64,000 nt of DNA from Mucilaginibacter jinjuensis (GTDB lineage: Bacteria > Bacteroidota > Bacteroidia > Sphingobacteriales > Sphingobacteriaceae): positions 1,550,001-1,614,000 of the forward strand of contig NZ_CP117167.1 in NCBI RefSeq assembly GCF_028596025.1, in the 5' to 3' direction. Below are positions 18,609-26,481 of the stretch, piece after piece. Under the pieces are notes generated by a model. That model searched no databases. It was not told the DNA's origin and worked only from the letters and a program-made list of their open reading frames with translations. Position 1 is the stretch's first letter. The number at the start of each line of letters is the position of its first letter. Position numbers and translations under genes: made by a program.

Positions 18609-19346
18609 ATGACCATTAACGACGATAAGCAAGCGCATGCCTTTTATGCAGAAGCCCTTACAACGCTTACAGAAAGCGGCATAGATTATATGCTGGGCGG
18701 CGCTTTTGCTGTGTTTCATTACACCGGCCTGTTTCGGGATACCAAAGACCTGGATGTGTACTGCCGCTATGCCGACTGTACCAAAATTTTGAAGTTTTTT
18801 GCCGATAAAGGGTATACAGTTGAATACACAGATGTGCGTTGGCTGGCCAAAATTTTTAAAGGCGATTATTTTATCGATGTGATATTTGATACCGTTAATA
18901 ATATCTGCAAGGTTGATGACAGTTGGTTTGACCATGCCACTAATGCCCATTTTTTTGACTGTGATGTAAAGATCATCCCGGGCGAAGAACTATTCTGGTG
19001 CAAAATTTATGTGCAGAACCGCGAGCGGTATGATGGTGCAGATATGAACCACATACTGTTGAAAGCCGGGAAAGATTTCGACTGGCAACGCCTGTTTAAC
19101 CGGGTTGAGCAGCACTGGCATTTGTTGCTGGCGCAGATCCTGCAGTTTCAGTTTGTATACCCGTCTGAATACCGGGAAATTATCCCTAAGTGGATTTTTG
19201 ACGAACTGATGCGAAAAGCGAATGAACAATATGATTTACCCGAACCCGTGGTGCGCGTTTGCCGTGGACCGATGATTGACCAAACCCAATACGCGGTTGA
19301 TATTAAGGAGTGGGATTATAAATCGTACACAATAATTACTGTTTAA
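18609..19346 (+). CDS. Nucleotidyltransferase-fold protein
   Basis: A 245-residue protein with the minimal polymerase-beta-type nucleotidyltransferase signature: GG at 30-31 (YMLGGAFAV), then TKDLDVY with Asp47 and Asp49 as metal ligands, and a third acidic residue at Asp90 in YFIDVIFD. It resembles proteins annotated as nucleotidyltransferases of unknown substrate, including AbiEii/MNT-like families, but no antitoxin is adjacent. The phosphoesterase gene starts 6 bp after its stop, so the two are almost certainly co-transcribed and functionally linked. The transferred nucleotide and acceptor are unknown. Confidence 0.8.
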   Translation: MTINDDKQAHAFYAEALTTLTESGIDYMLGGAFAVFHYTGLFRDTKDLDVYCRYADCTKILKFFADKGYTVEYTDVRWLAKIFKGDYFIDVIFDTVNNICKVDDSWFDHATNAHFFDCDVKIIPGEELFWCKIYVQNRERYDGADMNHILLKAGKDFDWQRLFNRVEQHWHLLLAQILQFQFVYPSEYREIIPKWIFDELMRKANEQYDLPEPVVRVCRGPMIDQTQYAVDIKEWDYKSYTIITV

Positions 19347-19352
19347 TTTTTT

Positions 19353-20096
19353 ATGGAAGATACCAAAGTAACCCGCATAGCTGCTGTTGCCGATATTCAC
19401 GTACGCGAAATCGATAAAGGCAAATGGACTGATTATTTTAAAGAAGTATCAACAAAAGCAGATGTATTACTGATTTGCGGCGATTTAACCGATACCGGCG
19501 ATGAAGATGAAGCCACCATATTAGCCGAAGAGCTGCGTGCTTGCACCATACCCGTTGTTTGCGTACTGGGCAATCACGATTACGAAAAGGGCAGGCAAAA
19601 ATTGATTCGCCAAACTATCCAAAGCCAAAATGTACATGTGCTGGATGGAGAAGCTATTACCATTGGTAATGTTGGCTTTGCCGGTATAAAAGGTTTTGGA
19701 GGAGGTTTTGATAACCACATGCTTACCATGTTTGGCGAAAATGCCATGAAAGCCTTTGTACAGGAAGCTGTTGACGAAGCCCTGCACCTGGAACGTGCCC
19801 TTAGTAAACTGGAGGCAGATCCATTTGTAGAGCATAAAATTGCAGTTTTGCATTACGCGCCAATTAAGGCAACGGTGGTAGGAGAGCCTGAAGCTATTTA
19901 TCCGTTCCTGGGGTCCTCGCGTTTGGTAGAGCCTCTGATCCGTAAGGGGGTAACTGCCTGTTTCCACGGCCATGCGCACGCAGGTACTTTAGAAGGGGAT
20001 ATTAACGGAAGTATTAAGGTATATAATGTGGCCAAACCGATACTGGTAAAGGCAGGCTACCAATGCCCGTATTATTTATATGAGCTACCGGTTTAA
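19353..20096 (+). CDS. Calcineurin-like metallophosphoesterase
   Basis: A 247-residue enzyme with all phosphoesterase blocks: ADIH (Asp14, His16), GDLTD (Asp44), GNHD (73-76), a central His in VLHYAP, and the terminal GHAHAG block. It has no signal peptide, so it is cytoplasmic. It follows the nucleotidyltransferase gene by 6 bp. A joint role in adding and removing a nucleotide or phosphate is attractive but only inferred from the operon. Confidence 0.9.
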   Translation: MEDTKVTRIAAVADIHVREIDKGKWTDYFKEVSTKADVLLICGDLTDTGDEDEATILAEELRACTIPVVCVLGNHDYEKGRQKLIRQTIQSQNVHVLDGEAITIGNVGFAGIKGFGGGFDNHMLTMFGENAMKAFVQEAVDEALHLERALSKLEADPFVEHKIAVLHYAPIKATVVGEPEAIYPFLGSSRLVEPLIRKGVTACFHGHAHAGTLEGDINGSIKVYNVAKPILVKAGYQCPYYLYELPV

Positions 20097-20282
20097 TTAA
20101 CTGGTAGCACGCCTGTGCATATTAAGGCTTTGTTCGGTTTTGCGTTCTTCTTCCTGTAATATGGCCAGGGTGCGCATTATTTTGTTTTTGCCGACTTGCA
20201 GATTGTTTTTTTGATCTAATAAATACTCAACAGCTTTTTTAATACTGTCCAGTTTCGCTTTATCCTTCTTTAACTGTGTCAT
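20097..20282 (-). CDS. Small charged coiled-coil protein
   Basis: A 61-residue protein rich in Lys, Glu and Gln with heptad-like leucines (LKKDKAKLDSIKKAVEYLL). Its stop abuts the convergent phosphoesterase stop. A second small coiled-coil gene ends 16 bp upstream in the same orientation, suggesting a two-gene unit. No family is recognised; being short and low-complexity it is a moderate-confidence gene. Confidence 0.55.
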   Translation of the reverse strand: MTQLKKDKAKLDSIKKAVEYLLDQKNNLQVGKNKIMRTLAILQEEERKTEQSLNMHRRATS

Positions 20283-20298
20283 TTCTTATTCAATTAAA

Positions 20299-20523
20299 CT
20301 ATGATCTGTTTTTCAATGCGTCTACTAACTTTTTCAATTCGGCGTTTAGTATACGTTCAATCTCCAATTGCTTTGCGGCCAAATCCATTTGCAGCTGCTT
20401 GATATTATCCAGAACAGCGGCAGTTTCATGGTACTCCCTTTTCTTGCGCAGAGAAGCCTCCTGGTTTCTGATCTTCGAAATCAGTTGTTCTTCCTGCATT
20501 CTATGGTGGAGCAACGATTGCAT
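20299..20523 (-). CDS. Small coiled-coil protein
   Basis: A 74-residue, strongly charged, predicted helical protein (EEQLISKIRNQEASLRKKRE) with no recognised domain. It is placed 16 bp upstream of the 61-residue coiled-coil gene, same strand. Two adjacent helical proteins could form a hetero-oligomer; this is inference. Confidence 0.55.
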   Translation of the reverse strand: MQSLLHHRMQEEQLISKIRNQEASLRKKREYHETAAVLDNIKQLQMDLAAKQLEIERILNAELKKLVDALKNRS

Positions 20524-20729
20524 ATAGGTAGATGAACGGCTGTAAACAATGATTAATACGTTATCGCGTTTGTTTATGTTTTGCTTTATACGAAATAATT
20601 ATTAACAAATTTATTAACACATTAACGTTCAGGAATATTTATTGCAACTCGGATAGGAATTTAAGTTTGATGCAACCAATGTGGCAGATTAAGCATCTTG
20701 CCTGTATTATATTAAACTTTAGCCTTGTT

Positions 20730-21281
20730 ATGATCAACAAATTATCAACCTTAAAAATAAAGATGATGCTTACTGCTCTCATCTTACTTACCGTTTTTTC
20801 TGTGCATGCACAACATACTACAACTATTGGCAATACACCTCGTACGGGTTCAAGCAATAGCACATTTGCGGTAATAAAAGGGCAGCAGGTAGGCATTAAA
20901 ATGAATGCCGGCAAGAAAATGGTTAAGCTGTTGAAATTAAACTTCGGGGTAGAAAACCACAGTAACGATACCCTGAAGTTTAAAGTAAATGTATATGGCT
21001 TTAACGGAACACTGCCCGATGATAACCTGGTTAAACAAATTATTACAGGCGGTATACCTAAAGGAAATAGCCGTGTTATTGTAGATCTGTCGCCCTATGA
21101 TATTGAGGTAAATGGCAACATCCTAGTATCAATCGAATGGTTAAATACCCAGCAGGTTACAGAGCCATCTTTTCACATCGGTTTGTTTAACGGAGGTACC
21201 TGGAATTATGAAAATAATGCATGGAAGCATACGCCAGTAGCCGGGGTTGATTTTAGTGTATTGGTTGAGAAACTAAAGTAA
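20730..21281 (+). CDS. Secreted protein of unknown function
   Basis: From the ATG at 20730 the protein starts MINKLSTLKIKMMLTALILL and has a signal peptide ending near SVHAQ. An in-frame start at 20667 would add 21 residues that push the signal sequence inwards, so I reject it. The mature domain of about 155 residues is beta-rich (VEVNGNILVSIEWL-like pattern) and may be a carbohydrate-active or beta-sandwich module; none is recognised. It is followed by a good terminator. Confidence 0.72.
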   Translation: MINKLSTLKIKMMLTALILLTVFSVHAQHTTTIGNTPRTGSSNSTFAVIKGQQVGIKMNAGKKMVKLLKLNFGVENHSNDTLKFKVNVYGFNGTLPDDNLVKQIITGGIPKGNSRVIVDLSPYDIEVNGNILVSIEWLNTQQVTEPSFHIGLFNGGTWNYENNAWKHTPVAGVDFSVLVEKLK

Positions 21282-21298
21282 CAATATGCACCTTTACT

Positions 21299-21334
21299 AA
21301 AACCGGATGCTTGCGATGAGTAATCCGGTTTTTT
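21299..21334 (+). terminator. Intrinsic terminator
   Basis: Stem aaaaccgga / tccggtttt followed by T residues, 18 bp after the stop of the secreted protein gene. The arms are separated by about 16 bases. Confidence 0.75.
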
Positions 21335-21367
21335 AGGATTAAACTATATTTTCCTATTTTCACAACC

Positions 21368-21766
21368 ATGAAAAAGGCACTGCTTACTATTACTGCTACA
21401 ATTATTTTATTCGCCACCGCATGTACAGGCGGCTTGAATACACAACAATTATACGGTAAATGGAAGTATGTTAAAGTAGGCGTACCCAACAGCAGCCCGC
21501 CCGATACCGTAACCACTGCCGACCTGGAAGAGAACAAGCCCTATATCGAAATTAAACCTGATGGTAACCTCAATATCTTTTGGGGAGGTAAGCTTTTATC
21601 GCACGGCACTTATAAAATCTCGGGCAAAAACCTCAATGTGCATGAGTTACTGCCCAATGGTAAAAGCAGGGATTTTCCATTCTATGTTTCTTCGCTTAGC
21701 GATAAACAGATCACTTTCGAAACGCTGGATAAAGATGGTTCGCGCGTAACGGCGGTGAAGCAATAA
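21368..21766 (+). CDS. Small lipoprotein, lipocalin-like
   Basis: A 132-residue protein with a lipoprotein signal (FATAC, Cys19). The mature sequence begins LYGKWKYVKV, then has alternating strands with YIEIKPDGNLNIFWGGK and THETYKISGKN-like turns, resembling the lipocalin-like lipoproteins common in Bacteroidota. The ligand is unknown. Confidence 0.75.
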   Translation: MKKALLTITATIILFATACTGGLNTQQLYGKWKYVKVGVPNSSPPDTVTTADLEENKPYIEIKPDGNLNIFWGGKLLSHGTYKISGKNLNVHELLPNGKSRDFPFYVSSLSDKQITFETLDKDGSRVTAVKQ

Positions 21767-21828
21767 ATTGCTTTTTTTCTGCCAAACTGTAAGCAGATAA
21801 ATGTGTTGTGGATTTATTATAACACCTT

Positions 21829-23328
21829 ATGATAATCAACAAACTGCTTATCCGCTTATCATTTATTGTGCTCTTATGTTTATTTGCTTATGACGGAGGG
21901 GCACAAACCGTCTATAAAACAGTAAATGACATCCCCAATCCTAAAGTTGACAGAACGGGCTCAGTAAGTAACCCAGATGGTATACTTAGTGAACCCGAGA
22001 CCGATTCGCTTAACCGGTTGCTTACGCAGCTGGAACAAAAGCAGGGTGTTGAAACTGCCGTTGTGGTTATACATAATTTTAACACCGATCAGGACGATTT
22101 TAACTTCGCTGTAAACCTGTTTAAATTATGGGGAATAGGTAGAAAGAAAGCCAATAACGGTTTACTATTATTGGTTGCTACCGACCGCAAGGCCTACCGT
22201 TTTATAACAGGCTACGGCCTGGAAGGGCTTTTGCCTGATGCCGATTTGAAATTGATTGGCGAACACCAAATGGTACCTGCCTTTAAGCAAGGCAATTACG
22301 GCGAAGGTGTTGTTAATGCCATAACCACTATTTCAAACTACCTTAATCAGCCGGCCAATCATAAAGAACTGGCAGATTTACTGGCAAAAAGTAAGCAAAA
22401 GATAGCATGGCAATTACCTGCGGCCATATCCGGCCTGTTAATCATCATACTAATTTGGGTGCTGCGTGTCATCAATAAGCGCAAAGCCATTACTCATAAA
22501 ATAAAGCAGGCTAAAAAATTATCAGCATACGATATTATAGCGACGGTTATAGGTGTAATTCTTTTTTTAGGGATAATTGCGATTGTCATCATTTCGGGGC
22601 TTAATAAATTTGCCTGGTTTAAGGCACTTCCTGTACAGAATGTGCCTTGGCTGGTATATGATGTTAGCGCTTTAATTATACTAACAAAGTATCTCGGTAA
22701 TTTAGGCATTATCCGCAGGCAACACCAGGACGATTTTAATTTTAATGAAGCCGAAAAAAGTTACCTGAAGGCAACCTGGTGGTGTATTGTATTTTCTCCC
22801 CCTGTAATTATAGTATTGCTGATTGAGTATATCAGGCTTCGTAATAGTGCAAAACGCTTTACTGCGATTGCTGATGCAGCTGGTAAATCAATGATAAGGG
22901 TTGATCGCGACGTTAATAGGGAAGGTAAGCCATACCTTAGCCCGGGACAAAGAACCGAAGAAAAACTGGACGTGTATTGTTATGATATATGGGTATCTGC
23001 CAGCAACGATAAAGAGTTTAAGGTAATACAGAATCAAGGTTCTTCATTTGGCAGTCACGATGTTTGCCCGCAATGCGGCTTTAAAACATTAAAAAAGGCC
23101 GAAACAGAAGTGCTGGTACACCCAACCCACACTAAAGAGGGCGAGGGCAAAAAAGTACGTCATTGCGAGCAATGCGATTATGAAGAGCTAATTAAAATGG
23201 TAGTAATTGCAACCCTGTCCCAATCGAACAGTAGTTCATCATCTGATAGCGGGAGTAGTTCATCGTCAGATTCGGGAAGTTATGGCGGTGGTGATACCGG
23301 TGGTGGCGGGGCGGGTGGCACCTGGTAA
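21829..23328 (+). CDS. TPM-domain (YgcG-like) membrane protein with zinc-ribbon region
   Basis: A 499-residue protein with a signal peptide (to YDGGAQ) and then a TPM/TLP18.3-type domain (about 30-170), recognisable by GILSEPETDSLNRLL and TGYGLEGLLPDADLKLIG. Hydrophobic segments near 195-212, 235-260, 270-290 and 315-335 anchor it in the membrane. A C-terminal cytoplasmic part carries CPQCGFKTL and CEQCDYE, four cysteines that could bind zinc, and the end is Ser-rich then Gly-rich (GGGDTGGGGAGG), as in other YgcG-like proteins. Its role is unknown; the TPM fold is linked to phosphatase or envelope stress functions elsewhere. Confidence 0.85.
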   Translation: MIINKLLIRLSFIVLLCLFAYDGGAQTVYKTVNDIPNPKVDRTGSVSNPDGILSEPETDSLNRLLTQLEQKQGVETAVVVIHNFNTDQDDFNFAVNLFKLWGIGRKKANNGLLLLVATDRKAYRFITGYGLEGLLPDADLKLIGEHQMVPAFKQGNYGEGVVNAITTISNYLNQPANHKELADLLAKSKQKIAWQLPAAISGLLIIILIWVLRVINKRKAITHKIKQAKKLSAYDIIATVIGVILFLGIIAIVIISGLNKFAWFKALPVQNVPWLVYDVSALIILTKYLGNLGIIRRQHQDDFNFNEAEKSYLKATWWCIVFSPPVIIVLLIEYIRLRNSAKRFTAIADAAGKSMIRVDRDVNREGKPYLSPGQRTEEKLDVYCYDIWVSASNDKEFKVIQNQGSSFGSHDVCPQCGFKTLKKAETEVLVHPTHTKEGEGKKVRHCEQCDYEELIKMVVIATLSQSNSSSSSDSGSSSSSDSGSYGGGDTGGGGAGGTW

Positions 23329-23381
23329 TTTTACAAGTAATTTGCTACCTTGATTATCGTAAGGTGTCTGCCTGTAACAAC

Positions 23382-23747
23382 CTATTTATGAAACTGTCCG
23401 AAGTGCAATAATGCACCGGCCGGGTCGATCACGAAACACTCATCACCCCAATCGTTTCTTTTTATTGGGTGTAATTTTGCGCCCGGATATTTTTGAGGGA
23501 GCTGCAATTGTGTGAGCCATTCAAAGCAAGCCTCTACATTTTTAACCTCGATGAAAAGCATGGTGTTGTTGAGCCAATCTTCCACATAAGCATCCTGCAA
23601 GTAGAAACCCAATTCATTGAACCGGAGCAGCGACAAGTTATCAGAAAGCGGGAACTCCTGAAAACCTAATTCGGCATAAAATGCTTTAGAAACGGCGAAG
23701 TCCTTAGAGCCGATAAATGTGCGTAAAGAAACAATTTCAGGTTGCAT
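23382..23747 (-). CDS. VOC-family (glyoxalase/bleomycin-resistance-like) protein
   Basis: A single VOC beta-alpha-beta-beta-beta module: LRTFIGSKDFAVSKAFYAEL, then FQEFPLSDNLSLLRF, and the second half with FIEVKNVEACFEWL and ECFVIDPAGALLHFGQ. I start it at MQPEIVSL; in-frame starts further out at 23759 (ATG) and 23771 (TTG) add only four or eight residues. Members are metal-dependent dioxygenases, lyases or binding proteins; the substrate is not identified. Confidence 0.8.
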   Translation of the reverse strand: MQPEIVSLRTFIGSKDFAVSKAFYAELGFQEFPLSDNLSLLRFNELGFYLQDAYVEDWLNNTMLFIEVKNVEACFEWLTQLQLPQKYPGAKLHPIKRNDWGDECFVIDPAGALLHFGQFHK

Positions 23748-23897
23748 ATTGGCTTGCATTGATTTCGCCAATAATACAAAATCATCATTGAAACTAAGGT
23801 GTTACAACAACACTAATTACAAGGATTTTGCTACTTTAGCTAATGCGCAGATGAGAAACGCTGCCTATGATACCATTTTAACCTTTTATTATCCTCA

Positions 23898-25214
23898 ATG
23901 GCCTTACTGACCATCCTGATCTGCATTGTACTGCTTGTGCTTTTAGTGAGCTGGGCTAAAGTTAACCCTTTCCTGGCCTTATTGCTGGTATCCGTAATTG
24001 CCGGTCTGGCCCTGGGTATCCCGCTGGATAAGGTGAGCGCATCGGTACAAAAAGGAATGGGCGATACTATGGGTTCGCTGCTTATTATCATTTGCCTCGG
24101 TGCTATGCTGGGCAAGCTGATTGCAACCAGCGGAGCCGCCCAAAAAATTGCCGATGTACTGGTTAAAACCGGCGGCGAAAAAAACATTCAATGGGCATTG
24201 GTACTTGCTGGTTTTATAGTGGGTATCCCATTGTTTTATGGGATAGGCTTTGTGCTGGTTGTTCCCCTGATATTTTCTATTTCCTATAAATATAAGATCA
24301 ATGCAGTGTATATCGGCTTGCCTATGCTGGCAGCCTTGTCGGTTACGCATGGCTTTTTGCCGCCGCATCCGTCGCCAACTGCGTTGGTAAAACTGTTCCA
24401 TGCCGATATGGGGATGACGCTGGTTTATGGTATCATCATCGCTATACCGACTATCATACTGGCTGGTCCGCTTTATGCACGGACTTTGAAGAACATCAAA
24501 TCAGAACCATTAGCCACCTTCCGTGCCGCCGAGTTATCTACCGCCGAAATGCCCAACGCTTTCAATAGCTTTTTTACGGCATTACTGCCCGTAATATTAC
24601 TGATGCTGGCGGCTGCTTATCCGCATTTAAACATAAAAGATGAATTCACCAATAAACTGGTAGCTTTCGTTGGCGATCCCGCCATTGTAATGCTGATTGC
24701 TTTGATCTTCGGCACGTTTTCGCTGGGTATCGCCAGGGGCAAAAAAATGAGTGCCCTGAGCGATGTGTATGTTGATGCACTAAAAGATATTGCAGTTATC
24801 CTGCTTATCATCGCAGCCTCGGGAGCCTTTAAACAGGTCTTGATCGACAGCGGCGTAAGCAGTATTATTGCCGACCAGATCCAAACCCTTAATATCCCAC
24901 CATTGATTATGGGCTGGTTGATTGCGGCCATTATCCGCATCAGCTTAGGCTCGAGTACGGTAGCCGGGTTAACTGCTGCGGCTATTGTTGCGCCGATGAT
25001 CTCCAAGTACCATATCAACCCTAACTTAATGGTATTATCTATCGGTGCAGGCAGCCTGGTACTCTCGCACGTAAACGACTCAGGATTCTGGCTCTACAAA
25101 GAATACTTCAACCTCAGCATTAAAGACACCCTCCGTTCATGGACCATGATGGAAACTTTGGTTGCTGTGATAGGATTGGTTGGGGTGTTGGTTTTGAATG
25201 TGTTTGTGGGGTGA
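23898..25214 (+). CDS. GntP-family gluconate:H+ symporter
   Basis: A 438-residue integral membrane protein with about 12-14 hydrophobic spans. It carries the family hallmark GFLPPHPSP (about 151-160) and other conserved stretches (ALGIPLDKVSASVQKGMGDT, GSSTVAGLTAAAIVAP, HVNDSGFWL). GntP carriers import gluconate or related sugar acids with protons at the inner membrane. There is no gluconate kinase or regulator nearby, so the exact substrate is uncertain. Confidence 0.9.
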   Translation: MALLTILICIVLLVLLVSWAKVNPFLALLLVSVIAGLALGIPLDKVSASVQKGMGDTMGSLLIIICLGAMLGKLIATSGAAQKIADVLVKTGGEKNIQWALVLAGFIVGIPLFYGIGFVLVVPLIFSISYKYKINAVYIGLPMLAALSVTHGFLPPHPSPTALVKLFHADMGMTLVYGIIIAIPTIILAGPLYARTLKNIKSEPLATFRAAELSTAEMPNAFNSFFTALLPVILLMLAAAYPHLNIKDEFTNKLVAFVGDPAIVMLIALIFGTFSLGIARGKKMSALSDVYVDALKDIAVILLIIAASGAFKQVLIDSGVSSIIADQIQTLNIPPLIMGWLIAAIIRISLGSSTVAGLTAAAIVAPMISKYHINPNLMVLSIGAGSLVLSHVNDSGFWLYKEYFNLSIKDTLRSWTMMETLVAVIGLVGVLVLNVFVG

Positions 25215-25275
25215 TTGATTTCGGAATTCGGATGTTCGATTTCGGATTTGATAATAATAACATTCACATTGCTGC

Positions 25276-25385
25276 CGCAAGTTTAGTGCAGCGTAACTTG
25301 TGGTAAATCTTTGATAAGGTTCACCTTATAGGAAGATGAAAGCTTCCCAATGTACAGTCACAAGTTACGCAGCGCTAAACTTGCG
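25276..25385. repeat. Palindromic intergenic repeat, copy 1
   Basis: 27-bp arms (25276-25302 and 25359-25385) pair with two mismatches. Between them are smaller inverted motifs, aaggt-TC-acctt and ggaag...cttcc. The right half is closely repeated at 26387-26461, defining a family with two copies in the window. Confidence 0.8.
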
Positions 25386-25465
25386 ACAGCGGACAATTAA
25401 GCCCATCTCGAACACAAAGCCCATTTCTGCGTTTAGATGATGTAACACTCATTTAAAAAGTAAGA

Positions 25466-25861
25466 ATGACGATCTACCTGCAAATTATATGGCTTTTTCT
25501 CCTGGCGCTGCCAATTGCCTGCGTGGCCTGGACAGTTACGCACGAGGAGGTATTCAGGGAGCCGAGAGAATATTGCGTGCGAAGATGCAAAACAGGGAAG
25601 AGTTTGCCGGAAAGGAAGTTCTTCTACCTCTTTACCTGCGAATATTGTTTCAGCCATTATGTTACCGTTCTGTTTCTGATACTTACGGGTTATAAGCTAT
25701 TGATGGTTGACTGGCGCGGCTACGTTATTGCCGGGTTTGCGCTGGTTTGGATAGCCAACGTTTATATGAGTTTGTTTGGGCTTATCCGTCAGGATATTTC
25801 AAAAGAAAAGACGGAGATTAAGTTGATGCAGGAAAACTTGCCTGATGATAAAGCTAAGTAG
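25466..25861 (+). CDS. Small integral membrane protein, unknown
   Basis: A 131-residue protein with three hydrophobic segments (about 4-24, 60-80 and 83-105). Between the first two lies a conserved-looking loop with EEVFREPREYC and the motif FTCEYCFSHYVT, where the cysteines might bind metal or be redox active. The loop arrangement resembles phage/bacterial membrane proteins of the DUF1360 type, but I am not certain. The tail is charged and cytoplasmic. No operon partner is evident; the next gene starts 60 bp later. Confidence 0.65.
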   Translation: MTIYLQIIWLFLLALPIACVAWTVTHEEVFREPREYCVRRCKTGKSLPERKFFYLFTCEYCFSHYVTVLFLILTGYKLLMVDWRGYVIAGFALVWIANVYMSLFGLIRQDISKEKTEIKLMQENLPDDKAK

Positions 25862-25920
25862 GTTTGCGATAGCGAAAATCGTGTACTTGCGCTTATATAG
25901 CCGAAAACTTATATTCGCTT

Positions 25921-26334
25921 ATGATTAAGTGGCAAGACACTAAGTATTATGATTGGGCAACCATTCTCAAAACTTCTATTTTTCTGATCGGTGTCTTCCT
26001 GCTTTTTTTCTTTCTGTTTAACAGGGGGCATTATGCCTTATTGTTGCAGCAGCGGGGTAAAAATGTTATAACAACAGCCTTGGTTACCAATAGAAGCTCC
26101 AGTACAGATTTTGTACAAACGAAATCGCAGGGGAATGTATATAAAACCAACGGTGTCACTGTTTATTATACCTATACCGTGAAAGATGTGGTTTACAACC
26201 AAAAGCAAGTATTGTATTATTCATTGATAGACGGGCCGGTCTTGAATTTAATTTACCGGTCAAAACTGCCTTTTAAAGTAAGGGTCGTTTATGATTATAA
26301 TAATCCTTACAAATCGTCATTGGTTTTTAATTAA
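25921..26334 (+). CDS. Membrane protein, DUF3592-like
   Basis: A 137-residue protein with a single N-terminal membrane helix (about 15-37), followed by a beta-rich soluble domain (ITTALVTNRSSSTDF, GVTVYYTYTV, KVRVVYDYNNP) similar to DUF3592-type membrane proteins. Its function is unknown. It lies 60 bp after another small membrane protein on the same strand and is followed by a hairpin and a repeat. Confidence 0.65.
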   Translation: MIKWQDTKYYDWATILKTSIFLIGVFLLFFFLFNRGHYALLLQQRGKNVITTALVTNRSSSTDFVQTKSQGNVYKTNGVTVYYTYTVKDVVYNQKQVLYYSLIDGPVLNLIYRSKLPFKVRVVYDYNNPYKSSLVFN

Positions 26335-26353
26335 ATAATTAACTCGCTTGGCT

Positions 26354-26461
26354 ACCGTCCCGATTATCATCGGGATGGTAAAACAGTGATAAGGTTTCAC
26401 CTTATCGGAAGCTGAAAGCTTCCACAAGATTCGTCACAAGTTACGCTGCGCTAAACTTGCG
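26354..26461. repeat. Palindromic intergenic repeat, copy 2, with adjacent hairpin
   Basis: Hairpin accgtcccgat/atcgggatggt (26354-26379) is followed by a repeat-family copy. It includes perfect small stems gataaggt-TTC-accttatc and ggaagct-GAA-agcttcc, then a 27-base arm (26435-26461) nearly identical to the right arm of the copy at 25276-25385. Its left arm is missing. Confidence 0.75.
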
Positions 26462-26481
26462 CCAGCATATAAGGTCAATAT

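Noticed and set aside
18609-19346. Type IV toxin-antitoxin (AbiEii-like) reading of the nucleotidyltransferase
   Set aside because: There is no AbiEi-like antitoxin next to it; the neighbour is a metallophosphoesterase.
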